Source: a virus
Strand: one strand, 5' to 3'
DNA length: 49,585 nucleotides
IMG/VR virus record: IMGVR_UViG_3300005253_000075
Span: 1 to 49,585 of that record
Position numbers and translations under genes: made by a program. The notes beneath the pieces were generated by a model. The model searched no databases. It saw nothing but the letters and a program-made list of their open reading frames with translations, and was not told where the DNA came from. Shown piece after piece: positions 20,464 to 28,510 of this stretch. How positions within the stretch are numbered: the stretch's first letter is position 1; every line of letters begins with the position of its first letter.

Positions 20464-20970
20464 ATGGCTAACAGAGACAATCCTAGTGGGTTCACGCCCG
20501 TTGGGACCATCAATGGCGGCAACTATTCCACAAGGCGATTCAAGCTATCTGGTAGCGCCAACAGGATTTTCGTGGGAGATGCTTTCAGGCTAACCGCTGA
20601 TGGCGTTGCCCATGCTTCTGCAAGCCAGAGAGTAATTGGCGTGTCGCTTGAGGATGTTGCCGCAAGTGCAACTGGAGACATTCTTGGTGTCCCGGTTGGG
20701 GGTGTAATCTTTCGTGTCCAGTCTACGGCAAATACCGTAGAGGCCGACATAGGCCAGACTGCTGACCCGTTGATGACTACGGGTAACACCGCAACCGGAC
20801 GCTCAAGGCAGGAACTAGACCACTCAACCCTAAACACTACGGACCAGGCACTTCGGATTATCGACAAGGATGACCGTCCCGATAACGATTGGGGCACTAA
20901 CGTCGATTTGCTTGCGATGTGGTACGAGCATGAGTTGACCGAAGCTGACGAATCCACACCTGGCGTATAG
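20464..20970 (+). CDS. Head decoration-like protein
   Basis: 168 aa. Begins MANRDNPSGFTPVGTINGG, a start typical of virion proteins next to the major capsid gene. Beta-rich throughout (AFRLTADGVAHASASQRVIG, VPVGGVIFRVQSTANTVEA), consistent with a capsid-surface stabilising domain. No signal peptide. Position directly before the major capsid protein supports the call. Confidence 0.65.
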   Translation: MANRDNPSGFTPVGTINGGNYSTRRFKLSGSANRIFVGDAFRLTADGVAHASASQRVIGVSLEDVAASATGDILGVPVGGVIFRVQSTANTVEADIGQTADPLMTTGNTATGRSRQELDHSTLNTTDQALRIIDKDDRPDNDWGTNVDLLAMWYEHELTEADESTPGV

Positions 20971-20982
20971 GAGGTCTGACTA

Positions 20983-21891
20983 ATGAGTATTGCAAGGACT
21001 ATTTTGTCAGACTTCTATATTGACCGTCTGGCAAACTTAGAGATGATTATCAGAGACTTGTACGAGGACCTTCCACGCGTTATGCCTCAAATATTCAATG
21101 AGAGGAACGTGAAGGGTCCGATGTTCAAAACATCCGGGTATTCGGGCCTCGGCCTCTACTCGGAAGTTGGTGAAGGGGCAGACATTCAGACGGACGACCC
21201 GGTGCAGGGGTTCGATGCACAGTTTATTCCCCTAAAGCATGGGTCTGGCTTCAAGATGACCGCCGAGATGATGGATGACGACCTAGACCAGATTGCTAAA
21301 GACTACACCACACATCTTGGGAACTCCGAGGTACAAACCCAAGAAACCCAAGCGGCGGCATTGTTCAACAACGGGTTTTCTGGTGGAACTGCCATCCCTG
21401 ATGGTGAGCAGTTCTTCTCTGGTTCTCACCCACTCGCCAAAGCTGGCGGGACTTGGCGCAACCAGCCTAGCACATCCGCCGACCTGAGCATCACCAGCCT
21501 AGAGCAAGCCATGATTGACATGGCCGACTGGGTAAGCGATGCCGGATTGAAAATCGCTATCCGGCCCCGCATCTTGCTCATTCCGACGGAACTTTGGTGG
21601 CTGGCCCAGAGGTTGCTTAACTCCGAACAGCTTCCCCAGAGCGCAAACAACGACATCAACCCGGCGAGAGATTTTGTTACTCCCATTAAATGGGAATATC
21701 TCACCGACAGTGATGCGTTTTTCTTGGGCTCTGACAAGAATATGCACAAGCTCTTCTGGGGATGGAAGTTGAAGGGTGAGTTTGGTAGACAGTTCAACGA
21801 GAAAAACCAGACCCTAGAGGTCTATCGCACCTATCGTGCTATTCAGGGAGTTGGTGATGCCCGAGGGTGGTACGGAAGTCCTGGCGCATAG
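20983..21891 (+). CDS. Major capsid protein (HK97 fold)
   Basis: 302 aa, GGAGG before the ATG. Segments match the fold order: N-arm, E-loop region (GPMFKTSGYSGLGLYSEVGE), spine and P-domain helix (ITSLEQAMIDMADWVSDAGL), then RPRILLIPTELWWLAQRLLN and the C-terminal GEFGRQFNEKNQTLEVYRTY strands. It forms the icosahedral shell on the scaffold. Length is normal for a coreless HK97-type protein. Confidence 0.85.
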   Translation: MSIARTILSDFYIDRLANLEMIIRDLYEDLPRVMPQIFNERNVKGPMFKTSGYSGLGLYSEVGEGADIQTDDPVQGFDAQFIPLKHGSGFKMTAEMMDDDLDQIAKDYTTHLGNSEVQTQETQAAALFNNGFSGGTAIPDGEQFFSGSHPLAKAGGTWRNQPSTSADLSITSLEQAMIDMADWVSDAGLKIAIRPRILLIPTELWWLAQRLLNSEQLPQSANNDINPARDFVTPIKWEYLTDSDAFFLGSDKNMHKLFWGWKLKGEFGRQFNEKNQTLEVYRTYRAIQGVGDARGWYGSPGA

Positions 21892-21902
21892 GGAGGAGCA
21901 TC

Positions 21903-22118
21903 ATGGCACATCTTAGAATTCCAGAGTGCTGCAAGGACGTGCCTCCCGATATGCGTTATTGGGCGAACATCGAACTCGTCTGTCAGAAGGAACAGGCGGG
22001 TTGGTGCGTCCCCGAATGCCACAAGGAAGACTATGGAAAGTACGACCTGGTGTTAATGGTTCACAAGGATTACAAGCCAAAGGCCAAGCTAAAGGCCAAG
22101 CTAAAGGCCGTGAAATAG
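21903..22118 (+). CDS. Small Cys-rich protein with basic repeat tail
   Basis: 71 aa from the ATG at 21903 (AGGGAGGAGCATC upstream). Six Cys in the first 42 residues (PECCKD ... CQK ... CVPECH). The C-terminus is a tandem repeat (KAKLKAKLKA) encoded by a 12-bp repeat AAGGCCAAGCTA. Possibly a small capsid-associated DNA-binding protein; no family recognised. Confidence 0.55.
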   Translation: MAHLRIPECCKDVPPDMRYWANIELVCQKEQAGWCVPECHKEDYGKYDLVLMVHKDYKPKAKLKAKLKAVK

Positions 22119-22128
22119 GAGAGCCGTG

Positions 22129-22602
22129 ATGATGAAAAGAATCATGTTGGTGGCCCTCCTAGTTGCCGCATTAGTAGGAGTGCCTGCTGATTCGTGGGCT
22201 ACGGCCCCGTGGGGCGGAGCAGAGCCCCAAAGCGGGGAATCCGTTTATGAGTGTTGGGGCGTACATGGAAACCTGTGCGTTGGCACAGACGCCCACGGTA
22301 TCGGGTATATAAGATTTGGCAATGCCTATGGTGGTGTCTATATCTTCATGGACCCGGCTGCCCAGGTGGATGTTGCTGATAGGGCGGATTCGCAGAAGGG
22401 TGGGGCGCAGACCTTCGGTTTGGCTGATTCCCACTCTGTAAACCTTCTAAAGTATGCCCACTCACGCAACATCGAAACTGGCTTAAGCGATGTTCAACTG
22501 AGAAACATGAGCATTGCGTTTACCGTGGCGCACGGACGCTCAATGTCAATTGCCCATGAGTGTACCATTTCTGGTGTTAGTGGGACGTACACTTGTCCGT
22601 AG
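22129..22602 (+). CDS. Secreted protein with signal peptide
   Basis: 157 aa from the ATG at 22129 (GGAGAGCC upstream; GTG at 22126 also in frame). Signal peptide with h-region MLVALLVAALVGV and cleavage near DSWA-T. The mature part is Gly/Ser-rich with two Cys pairs (YECWGVHGNLC and a C-terminal pair), resembling small extracellular beta domains. It overlaps the Wzy-like gene by about 47 nt. Function unknown. Confidence 0.65.
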   Translation: MMKRIMLVALLVAALVGVPADSWATAPWGGAEPQSGESVYECWGVHGNLCVGTDAHGIGYIRFGNAYGGVYIFMDPAAQVDVADRADSQKGGAQTFGLADSHSVNLLKYAHSRNIETGLSDVQLRNMSIAFTVAHGRSMSIAHECTISGVSGTYTCP

Positions 22603-23704
22603 TCTACCTGTTATTGTAACGCTTGCTATCGTTACAAGTTGGTGGTACGGACTCAAAGGACTCCAGCCCGTAAGAGATGTCAGGGCCGTCGTCTTCGTGA
22701 TGGTGGCCCTGGGGGGTTGGATGGCATGGAAGGCATGGCTCTGTAACCGATGGTTCGCCGCATGTATCATCTGGTTTTCGGGGGTGGCTCTCTGGAGGGT
22801 ATTTTCGGGCCAAGCCCATTATGCGGAAGTCACGATTCCTTTCTTGTTTCTGTGGTCTGCGGTAGCTCTTGGGTTATGGGCTTGTGAGGCCCGAAGCGGT
22901 AAATGGATTAGTTGGCTTGGATGGGTGTTAATGGCGGCTTACGGCTCTTCGATACTAATCGGATACCTATGGAAGCCTTGGCCCCACACACCCCTTCAGT
23001 CTGACTTTCCTCACATTGGGTTGGCAGATAATCAGTCAAACGTAGGATATATCCTTGCGTGGGCCATTGCTGCTGCTGCGCCGTTTGCATTTCCAGCCCT
23101 GCTTGCCCTGCCATTTCTCGGCCTAACCTTCCCGGTGGTCGCCGCTCTCTGTGGATACCTGGTTTATTGGAGATGGTGGACGCTCGTTCTCATGGCCGTC
23201 GCAATGGCAACGGTAATTTACATTGACCCACCGCAGATATATGGATGGAAACAAGCAAAGGGTTATCAGGTTGAGGTTCGAGTACCAACCACCCAAGACT
23301 GGATTAGGGTACAGGTTTGGAAAAGGAGCATAGAGTTGGGAATGAAAAAGTGGGTAGCCGGGCATGGGTTCGGGGCGTATTTCAGGTTGAGTCCTCGGAT
23401 GTGGCCTCCGGGCAATCCTATCACCTATACCGAGCAGTGGCGCTCACCTAACAATACCCTTGTGCTGATGTTCTTCAACGGGGGGCTGGTGGGGCTGATT
23501 GCGTTTATGGGGGGCATCTGCTCCCTTGCGATAAGGACATGGAAGAGCAGGGCGAGGCCCGATGTGGGGCGGTTAATTCCTGTTTTTGTGACTCTGTTGG
23601 TGATGGGGATGGTCTACGAAATCACAACGATGCCCAGCCTTGCGGCATTGGCCGTCTTGACGATTGGGAGCCTAGAAGGAGCGTTAAATGGACGAGCTAC
23701 ATGA
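22556..23704 (+). CDS. Polytopic membrane protein, O-antigen polymerase/ligase-like (Wzy_C region)
   Basis: 382 aa from the ATG at 22556; the open frame begins at 22514, and GTG codons near 22577 are other possible starts. About ten hydrophobic segments. Near residue 250-320 it has the layout of the Wzy/WaaL large periplasmic loop and following helix: an Arg-Val-x-Trp-Lys-Arg-Ser-Ile-Glu entry, KKWVAGHGFGAYF, then SPNNTLVLMFFNGGLVGLIA. These proteins polymerise or ligate O-antigen at the periplasmic face. Inserted between capsid and tail genes it looks like a serotype-conversion moron. Family call is by pattern only. Confidence 0.65.
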   Translation: MSVPFLVLVGRTLVRSLPVIVTLAIVTSWWYGLKGLQPVRDVRAVVFVMVALGGWMAWKAWLCNRWFAACIIWFSGVALWRVFSGQAHYAEVTIPFLFLWSAVALGLWACEARSGKWISWLGWVLMAAYGSSILIGYLWKPWPHTPLQSDFPHIGLADNQSNVGYILAWAIAAAAPFAFPALLALPFLGLTFPVVAALCGYLVYWRWWTLVLMAVAMATVIYIDPPQIYGWKQAKGYQVEVRVPTTQDWIRVQVWKRSIELGMKKWVAGHGFGAYFRLSPRMWPPGNPITYTEQWRSPNNTLVLMFFNGGLVGLIAFMGGICSLAIRTWKSRARPDVGRLIPVFVTLLVMGMVYEITTMPSLAALAVLTIGSLEGALNGRAT

Positions 23705-24110
23705 AAGAAGCCTAGTGCTTGATAGGCGGGAGGAATCCCTGAAAGAGCAAGAGGGTGCTTGTCGTGCCCGTTCTAAGTGGCTCGATGGGAGAGAAAACAC
23801 CCTCGATAAGTTAGCGATGGGCCAAGCTGACATCGCAAGGGAAAATGAGGCCCAACGTAATAAAGCAATGCAAGAACTTGCATTTTCCGGGAACAAGGTC
23901 GCAGAAGCAAGATTGAAGGAAACTGCCGCTGCTGAGGCGATAGATGCGCTTTCTAGCGAGAGGGGTGAAATGGAGACTAAGATAAAAGGGCTTGAAAACA
24001 AAGTTGTGAAGTTAGAAGCCCAGGTTGAGGACTTGCAGGCCAAGTACGACAAAGAACGAGCCAAGCGTAGCGAGACATCTGAATTGCTTAGAGAGGCGAT
24101 AGCTGGATAA
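23688..24110 (+). CDS. Coiled-coil protein
   Basis: 140 aa, overlapping the previous gene by 17 nt. Almost entirely heptad coiled coil (EESLKEQEGACRARSKWLDG onward, and LENKVVKLEAQVEDLQAKYD near the end). It directly precedes a virion protein gene, so an assembly chaperone or trimerising structural role is possible. No family recognised. Confidence 0.6.
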   Translation: MDELHERSLVLDRREESLKEQEGACRARSKWLDGRENTLDKLAMGQADIARENEAQRNKAMQELAFSGNKVAEARLKETAAAEAIDALSSERGEMETKIKGLENKVVKLEAQVEDLQAKYDKERAKRSETSELLREAIAG

Positions 24111-25403
24111 ATGGCACGCGGTAGGTCACAAACGCCCTTTAGTGCGGCCACGCAGTCAGACCAGCGAGTGACAGCATTTGAAGGGCCAATATCGGATGCT
24201 TTCGGGCGGCTGAGAACGTCAACGCCCCAGACCATATTTGACTCTAAGCAGATTAATGACAATGCCCCTCTCTCTTGGGACGATGCAGAGGTTTCAGGTG
24301 GAGGGACAGGCAGCACTTACAATGCGAACCAAGCCTCTACGACCATTACTGTTGGTGCCGAGGCTGGTGTAAGAACTCGTCAGACCAAGATGCGTTTTAA
24401 TTATCAGCCCGGAAAAAGCCAAATGATTTGTGTGACAGGCATATTGGGCGTTGGGGCTTCGGGGATAACCCAGCGAATTGGATATGGTGATGATGATAAT
24501 GGTCTTTTTTTTGAGACCATAGATGGAATATTTCAAGTCAACAGGCGCACAAAGACTTCCGGTTCCGCCGTCAACAATAGAACAATCCAGTCTAATTTTA
24601 ACATAGATACGATGGACGGAACTGGGCCGAGTCGAATTACAATCGACCTGTCTAAAACGCAAATATTCTGGATAGACTTTGAATGGCTTTCTGTCGGGCG
24701 GGTTCGATTCGGATTCGTCATTGAAGGCAAACTAATATATTTTCATGAATTTAATCATGCCAATGACCTCATAGTTGCATATATGTCCACACCCAACCTT
24801 CCGCTTCGTTACGAGATTGAGAACGATGGTACGGGGGGGGCGGCGGAATTAACTCATATTTGCACTACCGTTATAAGTGAAGGCGGGGCAGAGGAACTTG
24901 GTATTCTACAATACGAGAGCACTACTTCTAATAGGGCTGGCTCAGTAGTCCACATAAACGCCAACTCAGTTGATGTAGTCTATGCACTTGTTGGGATAAA
25001 ACTGAAGGCTGGTTTTAAAGATGTAACCGTAAAATTGGCATCAATGTCGGTCTTAGCTGAAACCAATGATGATTTTGAATGGATTGTTTTACTAAACCCG
25101 ACAATAGCGGGAACATTTACATACGCTGACAAGACGAATTCTGCAATTCAAACTGCAATTGGAGACGGCGTTGGCGACCCTTCTGCAAACAACATAACCG
25201 GGCTTGGGACGGTTATGGCTGCGGGTTTTGCTAATTCCACAGGTGGCGCTGGGGGTGGTGGGGCCATAACAAACCCGCTAGGAAGTGCTCTTAATTTGGG
25301 TTCTAAAATAGATGGCACTCAAGATGCAATAGTTTTGGCCGTTAGGTCACTTGGCGCAAACGCTAACGTCCACGGTGGACTGTCTTGGAGAGAATTGTCT
25401 TGA
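24111..25403 (+). CDS. Virion structural protein, beta-sandwich type
   Basis: 430 aa, starting one base after the upstream stop. N-terminal DAFGRLRTSTPQTIFDSKQI, then GGGTGSTYNANQAS and RQTKMRFNYQPGKSQMI, a set of blocks I recall from large virion-surface or fibre proteins of environmental phages. The whole is beta-rich with a Gly-rich hinge near residue 380. Unlike the following genes it has no signal peptide. Role in the virion is inferred from position and composition. Confidence 0.6.
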   Translation: MARGRSQTPFSAATQSDQRVTAFEGPISDAFGRLRTSTPQTIFDSKQINDNAPLSWDDAEVSGGGTGSTYNANQASTTITVGAEAGVRTRQTKMRFNYQPGKSQMICVTGILGVGASGITQRIGYGDDDNGLFFETIDGIFQVNRRTKTSGSAVNNRTIQSNFNIDTMDGTGPSRITIDLSKTQIFWIDFEWLSVGRVRFGFVIEGKLIYFHEFNHANDLIVAYMSTPNLPLRYEIENDGTGGAAELTHICTTVISEGGAEELGILQYESTTSNRAGSVVHINANSVDVVYALVGIKLKAGFKDVTVKLASMSVLAETNDDFEWIVLLNPTIAGTFTYADKTNSAIQTAIGDGVGDPSANNITGLGTVMAAGFANSTGGAGGGGAITNPLGSALNLGSKIDGTQDAIVLAVRSLGANANVHGGLSWRELS

Positions 25404-25414
25404 AGGAGAGGCCC

Positions 25415-25825
25415 ATGAAGATTAAGAGAGTCGTTATCTTGACGATAGCGGCCCTGCTATTCACCACGACAGCATGGGCCGCTCAATACCAGCTCAAATC
25501 AGAAACATTACCAGTCGTCGGCTCTACCGCTGTGCGCATTACATCAACGGTGAACACATGGGCAACGTCGGTACTCTTCCAACCGCACATATCTCACCCC
25601 TCGGCCATCATGCGAATAGGCGATTCGGGCGTGACGACGACCCACGGCATACGCATCGTCCATTCCCAAAGCCTTGCTATGGATGCTCCTAGCTTCTCTG
25701 GCGGGACATCCGATGTCTATGACCTCTTCAACTTCTGGGCCATCTGCGGCTCGGAGGCCGGGGCTGACTTCTCTACGATTGCCAATAGTTGCTCGTTGAC
25801 TTTTACGTTTCCCGTCCAAGAATAG
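25415..25825 (+). CDS. Secreted virion-region protein
   Basis: 136 aa from the ATG at 25415 (GAAGGAGAGGCCC upstream). Signal peptide KIKRVVILTIAALLFTTTAW with cleavage after AWA. Mature part beta-rich with two Cys near the end (WAICGSEAG, NSCSLTF), suggesting a disulfide. First of a run of exported proteins in the tail region. Confidence 0.65.
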   Translation: MKIKRVVILTIAALLFTTTAWAAQYQLKSETLPVVGSTAVRITSTVNTWATSVLFQPHISHPSAIMRIGDSGVTTTHGIRIVHSQSLAMDAPSFSGGTSDVYDLFNFWAICGSEAGADFSTIANSCSLTFTFPVQE

Positions 25826-25834
25826 GGGGTCGAT

Positions 25835-26563
25835 ATGTTTAAGAAATATACGCCTCCCATACTACTTGCCTTGGCCCTCGTACTTGGGGGCTTTGGCTCG
25901 GGTTATGCCGTCTCATTTGACCTATTCGGGGATGAGGTGAACCTGTCGGGCGAGCAGATTATAACGGGCGAGAAGGCCTTTGCGGCAAGCCCGACCTTAA
26001 ATGATAACGTAAGCCTTAAACTTGGCACCGACGGCGATTGTACCCTTGAGTATGACGGTGCCGACGCGGTGTTTACCTGTACGACTTCGACCAGTGGGAT
26101 AAGCTTCGACCTCGCCGACACGAGCGGCACGTTAATCTTTGACAATAAAGGCGGTACCGGCGTTACAATGATAGCGTCAGGAATACTAGACTTTCACCCC
26201 GCAAACTTAACATTCTTTGGGGCGAACGTTGTTAGCGGTCTTGAACAAGTTGCTTTTGGAAACGCGGCAACCCCGCCGACCTCCTTAGGGATAGATACAT
26301 TTTCAATTTGGGGTGAAGATGCAAGCGGTGCCGGGTCTGCTGGTATGCACATCATGGATGAGGGTGAAAGCATTACAAAGATTGCACATGGTTCAATCGT
26401 ATCAGAACTAGATGGTGGCCCAGGCCCAGGCGTGGAAATAAAGCGTGGAGCTACGGACTCAGACATAACCTATATAGCCCTTAGGAATGCCGATGGGACA
26501 CTTGTTTACATATATCCCAACCCGACGGGCCTGGGTGTTCATGCTTCGACTGCCAAGCCGTAG
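25835..26563 (+). CDS. Fibre-like protein with signal peptide, paralogue A
   Basis: 242 aa. Signal peptide YTPPILLALALVLGGFGSGY, then the shared block SFDLFGDEVNLSG...QIITGEKAF, a beta-rich Gly/Thr/Asp-rich middle, and a conserved end (DITYIALRNADGTLVYIYPN ... GVHASTAKP). The next gene has the same N- and C-terminal blocks with a divergent middle. Tail-fibre or surface adhesin is the best reading; the signal peptide is unexpected for a virion protein. Confidence 0.65.
   Translation: MFKKYTPPILLALALVLGGFGSGYAVSFDLFGDEVNLSGEQIITGEKAFAASPTLNDNVSLKLGTDGDCTLEYDGADAVFTCTTSTSGISFDLADTSGTLIFDNKGGTGVTMIASGILDFHPANLTFFGANVVSGLEQVAFGNAATPPTSLGIDTFSIWGEDASGAGSAGMHIMDEGESITKIAHGSIVSELDGGPGPGVEIKRGATDSDITYIALRNADGTLVYIYPNPTGLGVHASTAKP
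26462..26563 (+). repeat. Conserved 102-bp fibre end, copy 1
   Basis: This segment encodes the last 33 residues of paralogue A and is about 90 percent identical, base for base, to 27428-27529 at the end of paralogue B. Conservation at DNA level, against divergent middles, marks a recent duplication or a recombination handle for exchanging fibre domains. Confidence 0.8.
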
Positions 26564-26731
26564 GATTAATTAATGGCTAATGTCAATCTAACCAATTTTG
26601 CTGAACAGGAAGAATTACTTAACGTGAGACCATTGGTTCCCGAGCTTTATATAGCTGACCATTGTTGGGGAGATTTTGAAGTCTCTGGCTATGTCCACAC
26701 CTCTATCTCCAAGATTAAGGCGAGGTTGCTC

Positions 26732-27529
26732 ATGTTTAAATTATCCCAGATTTCGGCCATAAAATCAAGGCCCTTATTCACGCTAGCGATTGCCTTGGTT
26801 CTCGTACTTGGCGGGTGGGGGTCTAGTGGTGGTGCCTCGTTTGAACTTTTCGGAAGCGAGGTAACGCTTTCTGGCAGTCAGACTATCACGGGCGAGAAGA
26901 CTTATGAGGCCGACCAGAATTTCGCTGATAATGTAAATATCAACTTAGGCGCCGATAGCGATTGTACGTTTGGCTTCGATGGCACCGACCTGGTGCTGAC
27001 CTGTACGACCACAGGCAGCAGGGTAATCTTCGACCTCGCTAATGCGAGCAATAACCTAATCTTTGATAATGCGGGTGCCTCTGGCGTTGGAATTAGTTCC
27101 GCTGGTGCCTTGAACCTGGTTGGCGACGGAATAACACTTTATAGTGCAGGTGCGGCTACGGGTGGTAGTAGATATGTTGCAATTCTGAATAATACCGCCA
27201 CCATTACCGCCGTCAGTGCCAATTCAGTTGCTTTTTGGGCCGAGGATATTGGAGCGTCTTCGTCGTTTCATATCATCGACGAAGCGGGCGATATTTACAA
27301 ATTTGGGTCTAGTGCCTTCAGCGTCCCAAACACCATCGTCGCCCACGCCGCCAGCATTACCGAAAACTGGTCTACGCAGGCGGGAGGAACTACCTCAAGC
27401 GAGATAGACCGAGGAACCTCAGACACAGATATAACCTATATAGCCCTTAGGAATGCCGACGGGACACTTGTTTACATATATCCCAATCCGTCTGGCGAGG
27501 GTGTTCACGCTTCGACTGCCAAGCCGTAG
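26732..27529 (+). CDS. Fibre-like protein with signal peptide, paralogue B
   Basis: 265 aa from the ATG at 26732 (GAGGTTGCTC upstream), which aligns with the start of paralogue A; the frame also opens at 26573, which would put 53 extra residues before the hydrophobic segment. Signal peptide region PLFTLAIALVLVLGGWGSSG, then SFELFGSEVTLSG...TITGEKTY, a variable beta-rich middle, and the conserved end shared with paralogue A. Fibre or adhesin function inferred. Confidence 0.6.
   Translation: MFKLSQISAIKSRPLFTLAIALVLVLGGWGSSGGASFELFGSEVTLSGSQTITGEKTYEADQNFADNVNINLGADSDCTFGFDGTDLVLTCTTTGSRVIFDLANASNNLIFDNAGASGVGISSAGALNLVGDGITLYSAGAATGGSRYVAILNNTATITAVSANSVAFWAEDIGASSSFHIIDEAGDIYKFGSSAFSVPNTIVAHAASITENWSTQAGGTTSSEIDRGTSDTDITYIALRNADGTLVYIYPNPSGEGVHASTAKP
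27428..27529 (+). repeat. Conserved 102-bp fibre end, copy 2
   Basis: Second copy of the segment at 26462-26563. Most differences lie in one short stretch coding for PTGLG versus PSGEG. Confidence 0.8.
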
Positions 27530-27540
27530 GGGAATAGCAA

Positions 27541-28500
27541 GTGCCTAGTTTAGATACGTTTGTTGACATCTATACGCAGGCTGGACTGCTCTTAGTTCAA
27601 GACATAACTGACACGGATATCCTGAACACCTTACAACAGGGTGTCAATATGTCGTATGACCAACTTGCAAAATCATACAGATTTTGGTGGCTTCAGAAGG
27701 AAGCCTCTGTTGACCTGAAGCCTAAATATGAAACGGGGAATATTCTAACAACCACTCAGGACGGGACTACCATAGTTGGAACGGGCACTAGTTGGTCTGG
27801 AAACGTTGCGGCTGGCGACAAGATACTTATTGCTGGCGACCAGGAGACATATCCCATCCAGTCGGTTGATAGCGATACGGGCATTACCCTAGGCACAGCT
27901 TCGGATGCTGTGGCCTATAAAGGGTCAACAATATCAAGCGCGACAGCCTACAAGATTTTCAGGGATGTTTACGCCCTCCCTTCGGACTTCCTTGACATGC
28001 TGAGGCCGCACATTGCGTTTGGGCGTCTTATGATAAAGCCCGTCGGCCTTAATCGCATGAGGTTTTTGCAGGAGCTTAACTTTAGCGGCGAAGGCCCGCC
28101 TCAGCATTACACAATAGTTTCGGACGAAACTAGCAACCCGCCCGCGCAAGAATTGATGGTCGAGCCATTTCCCGACCAGAGATACACCCCCTACTTTGAC
28201 TATGTGCGGCAGGTAACGCCGTTATCCGCCACCTCCGATGTTCCTCTTACTCCAAGGGAGTTCAGGGACATCCATGTTTACGAAGCGGCGGCGGACTTTG
28301 CACAGTTCAGAGCCAACGACCCTGAGCGTGGCGATAGGTTCAGGGCGATAGCCGAGGCCAGAAAGCTCGTTATGATGCAACACCAGAAGTCCAAGGAAAC
28401 AGAGGATAGGCCCGTGATTAGACCCGACCTATCCGCATACAGGCGTGTGAGCGTAGGCGCTAAAAGGTTCGACCCCAACTTTTCTCGCAATTTTGGGTAA
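27541..28500 (+). CDS. Head-tail adaptor protein (tail tubular A / P22 gp4-like)
   Basis: 319 aa from a GTG at 27541. Two helical parts flank a beta insertion (about residues 60-140: TTIVGTGTSWSGNVAAGDKI ... YPIQSVDSDTGITLGTASD), a layout I associate with podoviral adaptors. The helical part resumes at DVYALPSDFLDMLRP. It joins the portal to the tail nozzle in the assembled virion. No signal peptide, in contrast to its neighbours. Confidence 0.7.
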   Translation: MPSLDTFVDIYTQAGLLLVQDITDTDILNTLQQGVNMSYDQLAKSYRFWWLQKEASVDLKPKYETGNILTTTQDGTTIVGTGTSWSGNVAAGDKILIAGDQETYPIQSVDSDTGITLGTASDAVAYKGSTISSATAYKIFRDVYALPSDFLDMLRPHIAFGRLMIKPVGLNRMRFLQELNFSGEGPPQHYTIVSDETSNPPAQELMVEPFPDQRYTPYFDYVRQVTPLSATSDVPLTPREFRDIHVYEAAADFAQFRANDPERGDRFRAIAEARKLVMMQHQKSKETEDRPVIRPDLSAYRRVSVGAKRFDPNFSRNFG

Positions 28501-28510
28501 TGGGAAATAA

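Noticed and set aside
22082-22111. 12-bp tandem repeat AAGGCCAAGCTA
   Set aside because: Only about two and a half copies and fully explained by the KAKLKAKLKA tail of the small protein; not a CRISPR or iteron.
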